A DNA stretch of 64,000 nucleotides, from contig OW121855.1 in NCBI GenBank assembly GCA_933228895.1, forward strand, positions 39,198,698 through 39,262,697. Direction: 5' to 3'. The position numbers and the translations under genes were made by a program. Under the pieces are notes generated by a model. The model had not been told where the DNA came from. It did no database searches and saw only the letters and a list, made by a program, of their open reading frames with translations. Source of the stretch: Platycnemis pennipes. Lineage: Eukaryota; Arthropoda; Insecta; Odonata; Platycnemididae. This document shows positions 56,090-64,000 of the stretch, piece after piece (position 1 is the first letter of the stretch; each line of letters opens with the position of its first letter).

Positions 56090-56775
56090 GGACTCTGTTG
56101 AATTGTTCAATTTGTCTGAACATTGACTCCTCGATTTCTCCGTTTTTAAGCTGTGCATGTTGTCGGTGATTTCCGAGGAGTCTATATTAATGATATTTTG
56201 TGTATATTGGTTCCTGCAAATGGATCAGTAACTGCGCAACTGCGGAAAATTTGTTTTTCTTTGGTGACTTTACGGAATCATTTGTGAATTATGAACGTCT
56301 CTCAACTTTTGAGAAAGAATTCTGGGCTCATGATTTCATATGATGAATCTGATCGTTCCCATAATTGTTTATATTCGCCATGGTTCGAGCTTCCATCAAA
56401 TCCGTACTTGTATATTGATGAGCTTCATCGCTGGATGTTTGAGCCGTGGAAATACATGCTAGTACCCCTGATACCGTGTGATTTAAGAGAGCTTGAAAAT
56501 TCACTTCGCACAAGTTCTCCGTGATGTTTATACCTTCCGAGTATGCGGTACTGCGGCCCGTTACCAACCTGAATGTTGCGGCTGGCGGCATGAATGCATC
56601 GTGCAGAATAATACGTAAAACGCAACCTAGGATTGCTGTATTTCGTGACGAAGATTGCGTCAGTTTAAGAGAAATTTAGAGTTGTCTCATGTTGATGGAT
56701 CTAAATGTTTCATGGACTCCGGGAAATTTGATAAATTAAAAGCGGAGAATCCTTCGGAAAAGGCCAACCATCCTT
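56090..56775. other. Non-coding, nothing recognised
   Basis: Opposed open frames of 66-87 codons at 56291-56625 with no domain. Confidence 0.4.
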
Positions 56776-56779
56776 AATT

Positions 56780-57142
56780 ATTGAGTAGGGATATATTGTA
56801 GAGTAGTCTGTAGCGTCTGTAGTGCATGATGCATACATTAAAAACCAATCCCTTTACTACTATATAGTTACTAACCATGTATAAAATCGATGGTTGGCAA
56901 GTTTACGTTGTGGAATGAATACATGATGAATATTAGAATAAACTTTGCTATATTCCACAAATATTTGCGGAATATAACAAAGTTTATTCTAGTATTCATC
57001 AACGAACCATGTAGCTGCATATGACCCCATTATTAGCATTTTTACATGTAGTGCCCTAGTTGCATGTCAGCGGTGCATGTTTGGTGATCTTCACCCTTCT
57101 GCATCACACCATCGCGGTGGATTGCAGGGTATCGCGTAGATG
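56780..57142 (+). mobile_element. LINE 3'-end copy with foldback insert
   Basis: GTAGTGCATGATGCATACAT at 56820, CTAGTTGCATGTCAGCGGTG near 57056, and the end GGGTATCGCGTAGATGTAGA. The 3' UTR is interrupted at 56880-57003 by a hairpin-forming insert flanked by AACCATG. Confidence 0.75.
56925..57000. repeat. Long hairpin, 32-bp arms
   Basis: Arms 56925-56956 and 56969-57000 pair at 30 of 32 positions (AGAATAAACTTTG at the core) around a 12-nt loop. It sits in a ~120-bp insert with 7-bp flanks AACCATG, so it is a small foldback element. Confidence 0.8.
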
Positions 57143-57284
57143 TAGATATAGCTGAGAATTGGATTGGGGATCTGGCTGTCCATTAAAAACGTGTTCCATA
57201 TCTCATTTCTAAATCCGATAGGCAAGAGGAAGCTATACACTCTTGGAACGAAGACCAAACAATTCATTGGATATTAAAAAAACC

Positions 57285-57605
57285 AGCGTATTATGCTAGA
57301 TTCGACCAGGCAAATAAGATTAGAGAGATAGATTGTCGTACCGATAGATTCAAAATGGCATTTTTCCCCCGCACTATAAGAGAACAGAATAGGCAGCATA
57401 GCAAAGGGATAGGTAGGGGAAATACTTTAGAGTATTCTGTAGTGCATGATGCATGTATTAACCCCTCAAATACTATAGATACTAACAATCTAGTTGCATG
57501 AGACATTATAGACATTGCATATTAGTAGTGCATGCTTGGTGATCTTCACCCCCTGCCACACACCCTCTAGGTGGTTTGCAGGGTATCGTGTAGATGTAGA
57601 TATAG
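57285..57605 (+). pseudogene. CR1/Jockey-type LINE ORF end and 3' UTR
   Basis: ARFDQANKIREIDCRTDRFK, then MAFFPRTIREQNRQHSKGIG and SVVHDACINPSN, a stop, then the 3' UTR with CCACACACCCTCTAGGTGGT and the end GTATCGTGTAGATGTAGATA. It shows how the ORF C-terminus joins the repeated 3' end. Confidence 0.85.
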
Positions 57606-57609
57606 ATTG

Positions 57610-58145
57610 GATGTGGAGGGGTGAGAATTTTGAGTAGTTGGGAAAAATGTCATAATTTGGCCAGGATAATTGCTACACAAGGGATCTGGAAAATAATGTC
57701 ACAAAGCCAACCTTTGCGGTACTGTATCATGAATATGGGTGATCCGTGAGCACTGAGTGTGTTACATTGCTTACTTTCCGTTGCAATATGTACCCTTGGG
57801 CGTTTTAACCATGACTGAACGATCGAGGCTTAGATAAGAAATAATTGGCCGTTAACATGGGCTTGAATTATGGGCATGCTAAAGGCACGGTTGGGAAGAC
57901 GATCCCGTCCGTAGAGCTCTGCGGCTAAGCACCCATTCAGAGATATCCAAGGAGAGGTTAAGTGGTAGAGATACACAAGTTTGGGTGGGGGAATCGCTAT
58001 TTTTACCTTACTTCCACTAGAATCCCTTCAATTAACGCACCGCTTAATGCCCCATCGTAACTTACTTCGCTAATAGGTATACACACCTTGGAAATACTCT
58101 GGTTTTGGAAGGGTCAAGGCCATTACCATTAAGTTAACAAGTACG
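57610..58145. other. Non-coding, nothing recognised
   Basis: No features supported. Confidence 0.4.
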
Positions 58146-58149
58146 TAAC

Positions 58150-58268
58150 TTTATCATCATCAACATCATCATCATCAGTCAACAATACTAGGATTGATTT
58201 GACGCAGCTTTTCACTCGATTCTTCTATCGGCCAACCCTGTCATTGTGACATAATTCTTCTCTCATCA
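58150..58268 (-). mobile_element. RTE LINE 3' tail
   Basis: (ATC)n run CATCATCAACATCATCATCA, then AACAATACTAGGATTGATTT and GACGCAGC. Antisense, about 110 bp. Confidence 0.8.
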
Positions 58269-58269
58269 C

Positions 58270-59435
58270 TTGATAAATAATTAAGTTGGAAATGAGTGAC
58301 GGTTTTATTTTTATTTTTGGATTGCATGTTTCTAAACCTATTTTTACACTTCCTGCCATTTATTCCTTAATTAGATAAACTTTCTGTGCCAAAGCAACAT
58401 ACGTTAGCAGTGCTTGGGAGCCGGTTTTTATGTCTTAAAACTTCGGCTAGTACAAGTTTAATTTCATAAATTTTCAGAGCTAACAGTCGTGCGGCATAGG
58501 GTGGTGTTGCGTTGAGTTCAGTTTGGTGAATATCGAGGGTAGCATGCGAAATTACAGTATCTGTTTGTGCTCTAAAAATGTGACCTACATTTGAATGTTA
58601 ACCACAGGTGGTAGCTCAAAAGGATATGTATGCCATGAAATCCATCCGTAACTACCCACAATTGTAAACTCATAGATCAAACTACTCTTTTGAGTGATTG
58701 AATCTTTGAGTCCATCTAATCCTATGCAAGGTGTATCTTGAGTTCGTAAAATTGACTAGAAAACAACAGTTTCGTTTGGCATTGGATTATCACAAGATTT
58801 TAATATTGGCAGAGAGTATTTAAGACGCTAGTAAAAGGGATTCGATATCCTCTCGTTACATCTTTTGGGTTTTTAGACGCCTTAGCGCATAAAATTTCTG
58901 TAAATGAACATTCATTTGCCGTAAGAAACGCTTTTTACCATGTGAAACTGTAGCCACGCAAGGATAAATTTGTCGATGTGTTGGGATAATAAAAACAAAA
59001 TTTCAATAAAGAAATGTCCTCTTAAGTACAAAAAATTCATCGCTGAGGAAAATGCAGCAGAATTGTTCGCATCAGCACATTTAATATTTTTCGGAAAAAT
59101 GCCACCCTGGAATCTCACATAAATGCTCCAATATACAAGAAAATATAATGACTATTTTTTTAATGTGAAGCGTTATTTGACATTGAACACTTTTATAGAT
59201 GACCTTTTTCAGTAATCGTACCTCACCCCTCGAAATTCTTTCAGCTTCAATTTCAGCCTTTTGAGCATTGAAAGATAGAATAATAGTCATTAAGATTAGT
59301 CTTTTTGTATGAGGATTAAAATAACCATCTAGGCTAATTTGAGCTGAGTATGTACACTTGATAGTATTTTTTAAAGCTCTAGTCTATCGCATCTATCACG
59401 TAAATCTACCGCGTTCAGTAATTGTAAAGCATGAC
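58270..59435. other. Non-coding, nothing recognised
   Basis: No features supported. Confidence 0.4.
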
Positions 59436-59437
59436 TA

Positions 59438-59530
59438 GCATCTACATAATACCCTGCAAGCCACCATAAAGGTGTGTGGCAGGGGGTGAACTCTCACCAA
59501 ACATGCACTACATATCATGCATAAAAAAAG
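59438..59530 (-). mobile_element. LINE 3'-end copy (CATAAAGG subfamily)
   Basis: ATCTACATAATACCCTGCAA, then CCACCATAAAGGTGTGTGGC and ATATCATGCATAAAAAA. Closest to copies at 50252 and 61036. Confidence 0.8.
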
Positions 59531-59639
59531 GATTAGTACTTGTATAGGTACTGTTCAAAACGACGTATACTATCCATCGGTCTACGATATTCATCCATCG
59601 AGCTTACTAGTTATTCTTTTAAGTCTCAGGAGCGAAACT

Positions 59640-60195
59640 CCAGTCCCTCAAAGCGGTTTCTTTGCAGTGATCAATGTTAACGAGTGTCTTTTATCATCTC
59701 GCGCACCATGCCAGCCAAAAGGTGAACAGCACGACGGAACGATAACTTCGACAAGGTGGAAATAGACGTGAAAGGTAGAGAGAACGGTGAAAGAAGACTG
59801 CGATTGGCCGGGGTGGCACGTGGAATACGCCTGGTGGTGTAAGAGGAGACGACAGAACCGGAAAATGGAATAGAATGGACAGCCAGCAGCCGGATAAGCG
59901 ATTTCATTGGGCCAAAATTGAGACTCTGGGAGGACGTGGGAAACCTTTTCAAGATTCGGGTTTGGAGATGGAGGGGATACCTAACGCCTACGGAGGATGG
60001 AGTGAAAGTAGGAAACCAGAGGCCGTAAATATGGGAAGTGGACGAGAAATGCTCGAGGAAAATGGCAGAGAAGTGAGACCGAATAGGGAAAATAAGATGG
60101 ATATGCATGCCGTATGGCGTTTTTCGCAGAAATCTCATTTGTTCCACCGTTCTCAGCAAAGGGCTTCACTCGAGAATGCAAACCCTAAGGCGATG
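59640..60195. other. Unidentified stretch open on both strands
   Basis: Minus frame 60159-59677 (160 codons) and plus frame 59875-60234 (119 codons) overlap. The minus one is the longest uninterrupted frame after the RT fragment at 60304. It has PTFTPSSVGVRYPLHLQTRI and SLSKLSFRRAVHLLAGMVRE but no domain I recognise. GC content is higher than its flanks. It may be a mobile-element segment. Confidence 0.35.
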
Positions 60196-60303
60196 ATACG
60201 TATTTGTTCCATTTCGTGCCATATTCATATATGAATAGGGAAATAAAACTTATTTCCTTGTTGAAGCGATATACTGTTTTAATCGACACGCAAATCTTCT
60301 TCA

Positions 60304-61036
60304 ATGGGCAACACCCATTCAATGCTGCTGCACTTGGGCAAACACATACGTGAAATAATGGGTCAAGCTAATTGTAAACTGGGATTCGTCAAAAGAGTAC
60401 TGGGTAAGTGTGACGATCATGTACGAGAAATCAGCTACTTTTCCCTTGTTAGACCTCATTTGGAATATGCTGCCAGTGTTCGGGATCCCGACGAAATCGG
60501 TCTAAATAACGAACTTGAACGTGTGCAGCAAAGATCGGCAAGATTTGTAAAGGGCCGGTACGATAACCTTATTAGCGTAACCAGTCTATTAAATGAATTA
60601 ATTTGGGAAACATTGTCAGATTGCAGGTTGGAATTTAGACTTAATCTCTTAAATAAATTCCAAGACCATATTTTCAGTGATGATGTTAAAAATATTTTGC
60701 GGACCCCAACTTACTATGGTAGACTGGACCATAATCACAAAATTAGAGAAATAGATTGCCGAACTGACAGATTCAAAATGTTCTTTTTTCCTCGTACTAT
60801 TAGGGATATGAATAACGGTAAATGTATCCAGTACGAGTGTAGCAATAGATAACATTGGTAGCTGCATGTTGGTATAAGGACTTAAATCTAACCCAACTAA
60901 CAGAATGTTTTGCATGTATGCTTTGGTAATTTAATTTTTATTTATAAATTTTATGCATGATATGTAGTGCATGTTTAGTGAGAGTTCACCCCCTGTCACA
61001 CACCTTTATGGTGGCTTGCAGGGTATTATGTAGATG
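60304..61036 (+). pseudogene. CR1/Jockey-type LINE, RT thumb/C-terminus and 3' UTR
   Basis: 182-codon open frame: IREIMGQANCKLGFVKRVLG, YFSLVRPHLEYAASVRDPDE, LERVQQRSARFVKGRYDN, LIWETLSDCRLEFRLNLLNK, and the end FFFPRTIRDMNNGKC. This is the segment after the catalytic palm of CR1/Jockey-group RTs. It is 5'-truncated, has no start of its own and lacks the FADD box. The 3' UTR ends CCACACACCTTTATGGTGGC then GGGTATTATGTAGATGTA. Relatively young: the frame is intact. Confidence 0.88.
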
Positions 61037-61039
61037 TAC

Positions 61040-61711
61040 TACCTCAAATTTAGATATAGGTCTTCATACATACTTTTTAAACTGCATTTTCAAGGTCTGA
61101 GAATTAGACGTGACTACTGTTGTCAAATTCCTAGTATGGTGCTCTTTTATGAAACGACTCATGATGGTGCGTATTTGCGAACATTCGTGAAAGAAGAAAA
61201 CATATTAATGTTTGTCGTTTAATATTTTAGCACCCGAATATTTCAAAATAGTGTGTTTGCATTGCCAATTATATTAAATTTGTGGAGAAGTACAAATAAA
61301 TGTGTTATTTTTTCATTATCATTCTACGTTACTCAGCCAAAGAACGCACAATGCTCTAGAGTTCGTGTCTTAATATTACTTGAGCTAAAATATAGCTTCA
61401 TAACGATTCTTAAGTGCAGTCGGAAGAGATATAGGAAATTCCTGTCATTTATGCAAATTTTGTTTTGATTGGAGCACATATTTAGTCCTGGCACTTCGGA
61501 ATATCAGCCAGAAGGAAACGCGACATTGTTTCAAGTGTCATCCAGCTCAGTCATTATTCTCGGATTTCTTGGCCTCATCTTCATATCTTTCCTCTATTTC
61601 TTAATGTCATTGTTCCGACATCCAGCAACTCTCTCGATCGAAGATGTCTCATTGATAAGGATAAGATACGCTACTGGCGTCGCTGTAAAGTGAATGTGGC
61701 TACAAGATAAT
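61040..61711. other. Non-coding, nothing recognised
   Basis: No features supported. Confidence 0.4.
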
Positions 61712-62241
61712 GGGGTCGTTTACTATATTTATTTATTCCCGAATCTGCTAGATTTTGTAAAATTAAAAGACCCGTATTTTTCCGTTTTTTGATCCGTCAA
61801 TTATTTCCCGAGTTATAAGCGGCGAAAAACTGATGCTTTTAACCCTTTCAGAAAAGTAGGCGTGGTGCAACCTCTGACGTATATCGACTTCGTCCAATCA
61901 CAACTGAGTCCGCGAAGCTACTTTGCCTTATCGAAATGGGGGGACACAGCTGACTCGGCCAATGGAAACGATTGCGACAGCATCTGTGCGAGCAGACCTT
62001 CCGAGAATCCCCATCCACTCCCTTCCCCTTCCCTAAAAGCAGTCAAGGACGGGAGGAAAATGACGTCAATGTTACCACAGCAGCATTTTCTGTGGGCGTC
62101 ACCTTTTGCTTATTTACATTTTTGATTTATGAGTGAATGGTTGTGGTTAGAAGATTCATTTTTTCACTAAACCTCGTTTTTCGTATCCATCTAACGATTT
62201 CCTGTACAAAATTGCGATTTCGTTTCCGAGTAAACACCCCC
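61712..62241 (+). mobile_element. Family A TIR element, copy 3
   Basis: 530 bp, GGGGTCGTTTACTATA at one end and GAGTAAACACCCCC at the other. Nearly collinear with 25568-26098 over its whole length. The conserved core again has CCAATCACA, GGCCAATGG and TGACGTCAATG. Confidence 0.87.
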
Positions 62242-62785
62242 ATTTGTCTTTCTTGGTTTTTTTATGTTGGCCTACTTTGACTGTGTAAAAGGACCGAACA
62301 TTTGATAAATCACCGAAAACACGTCTCGTCTCCAGCAACTCGCTGTCTTTTATTATCACGTTCTTCACATTCATTTCAAGAATTCAACTTACAATATTAT
62401 AGTACAGAATAAATAGCTCCAGATGAAGATTCCATTTCGTTGATCTCCATGGTCAAACATTTATTTTCTATTGTAAATATTTATGTTAAACACTAATTTT
62501 TTGAAGGTCGATGGAAAATGCTCTCTGGTTTCTTGCTCTCTTTAAGTATCATGCAACATTTCTGCTGCAAAAATCGTAGTAAAGTAGTTGGGGGGTTCAT
62601 CTTAAATGCCCTTGTATTTTGCATTGAATTAAAGCGTTAATTATTTAAGGAATCAAGGGATTTTTTCATTCAGTAGTAATAACAGGCAGTTGACCTAATA
62701 TCATGTAGGCGCCATTGAAGTAGGTTGATAGAAGCTGAGTACATAGATATTGGTTGAGGTAAGTAGGTAGATATTGATATTTTTC
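62242..62785. other. Non-coding, nothing recognised
   Basis: No features supported. Confidence 0.4.
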
Positions 62786-62789
62786 TTTT

Positions 62790-62998
62790 GGTTGTAAGGG
62801 TGGAGTGAGTCCCGGCATTGGCATTGATCTGATTTTAACAGAAAGCACTTCAGGACATACGATACTAGAGTGGGGATCGGTATTCCGCTGAAATATCATC
62901 CTTGCTACGGCCGAGGTGTTTAAACCCTGGCCGTCGGAATGGTAAGCAAGTGCTCTGTCCTTAACACAATCCCGATCCTCTCTAATATATTCAGTCTG
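62790..62998 (-). mobile_element. tRNA-derived SINE copy
   Basis: Minus strand: TTGTGTTAAGGACAGAGCAC (box A region, about 62969-62950) and GGGTTTAAACACC (box B region, 62928-62916). The body shares GCGGAATACCGATCCC with the copy at 43900. Confidence 0.7.
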
Positions 62999-62999
62999 A

Positions 63000-63700
63000 G
63001 AACCTTTCGCTAGGAAGTGTGCTCTCAGGAAAGTAAAAAACATTGTACTTGAAATTATTTTGGGGTTTGAGTCAGCGATTCAACAATCACTCATGATATG
63101 CTGTAAATTCCTGTTATCTAGAAAATGAGTTACCTCTAATATTACCGAATGAAAAATAATCTTAAATTCCCGAAGGGTTTGTTGGAAACGTTGGCCATGT
63201 AACCATTGAATTCCAATCGGTATTCAATAAATACCGTCCATGGGAAGTGACCGAGCAACTCAAGCTACTCGCTCTTGCGGCGTTTGATGCATAATTTGTA
63301 GAGGTGTATATTTTTTTCTAATTTCTCAGTTTTCTGGATTTTTATCGCGCATTATTTGAAATAATATTAGGAGATAATTTTAGGATTGCAACATAATCAG
63401 TGTTGATGTTCCATTTCCAATAATGACATGCTTATTTAACGCAGGATCATTCTCTGTTTTTTGGACTTCGTAAATGACCCATCACGGTCTTTTTTGTGAG
63501 TTACAGTTACTATTATTTGTAATATTATTTTCTCACTAAACGTTTACAGCTATTCGTAGCCAAAGAATTCTAGTGCCATTTCTTTATCATCACATCAACT
63601 CTATTCACATTCGTGGGCGATTCTTTGCGCCATTATTTATATATTTTCTGGCGTAGATATAGCTTAATATACAATACAATAACAATAAAAAATACCAAAG
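63000..63700. other. Non-coding, nothing recognised
   Basis: No features supported. Confidence 0.4.
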
Positions 63701-63702
63701 TG

Positions 63703-63785
63703 AATGAACCGACGTCTACGTATTACTCTACGAGCCACTCAGAAGGTGTGTGGCAGGAGGCAGGGAGGCACCAGGAGGACAGTTG
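63703..63785 (-). mobile_element. Decayed LINE 3'-end fragment
   Basis: GTCTACGTATTACTCTACGA, then GCCACTCAGAAGGTGTGTGG. A diverged member of the 3'-end family. Confidence 0.6.
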
Positions 63786-64000
63786 TGCATATATCATCAT
63801 AGTGGTACGTTTTTTTATATAATTTAGTATAGTTGCATGGTTCCTATTCTGTCCAATATGCCCCGGATCCTAATTCATACAAAAAAGCTTGGTTATATTC
63901 TATTGAGGTGGCGGAGAAGGATGTGGGGAATCGGTGGAGTTAATGTGATACCTTGGGAGGGCTACGAGGGAGACAGCTCTGGGCACTAAGCGTTGGCGAG

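Overview
The window is animal, almost certainly arthropod (probably insect), nuclear DNA. It is AT-rich and gene-poor, shows spliced GT-AG introns and is packed with transposable elements of metazoan type. I cannot name the species. No prokaryotic operon, CRISPR array, rRNA or conventional tRNA gene is visible.

The one gene I can support completely is a CYP2-clan cytochrome P450 on the minus strand. Nine exons run from the ATG at 32839 down to the stop at 8395. All eight introns have GT-AG ends, the phases agree, and they splice to a 1494-nt CDS (497 aa) with every P450 hallmark: N-terminal anchor, PPGP, WxxxR, AGxDTT, ExxR, PERF and the haem-cysteine loop. About 23 kb of the 24.4-kb gene is intron, and introns 3 (9.1 kb), 6 (6.5 kb) and 7 (3.7 kb) hold most of the mobile elements.

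Layout. 1-8.3 kb: MITEs (469-729, 5396-5765), a 1.4-kb TIR element (3700-5124), a dispersed repeat present twice (2.4-3.3 kb) and RTE/CR1-type LINE scraps. 8.4-32.8 kb: the P450 gene, with RTE-type LINE fragments, a Penelope-like scrap, tRNA-derived SINEs, a pogo/Tigger element, a piggyBac-like element nested in an RTE, and two copies of a ~530-bp TIR element. 32.3-34.9 kb: a fresh 184-bp tandem duplication next to P450 exon 1, palindromes, a small hAT element and a CpG-rich candidate exon. 34.9-40.0 kb: a hAT element with a perfect 8-bp target duplication and a decayed DUF4371/hAT-type transposase. It is itself split by a 2224-bp terminal-inverted-repeat element whose two ends carry different arrays of GATCAG/CTGATC palindromes. 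40-64 kb: intergenic DNA with RTE tails, SINEs, a head-to-head Penelope-like element (50.9-52.8 kb), foldback elements and many copies of one CR1/Jockey-type LINE 3' end.

The most unusual items are the palindrome-array transposon at 36909-39132 and its nesting, the candidate coding exon split by the hAT insertion (40112-40039 joined to 34936-34735), the inverted Penelope-like element with a 108-bp copy-specific insert, the 48-bp inverted pair inside the piggyBac-like element, and the recent tandem duplication at the P450 5' end. Family names for mobile elements come from motifs read by eye, not from database searches.
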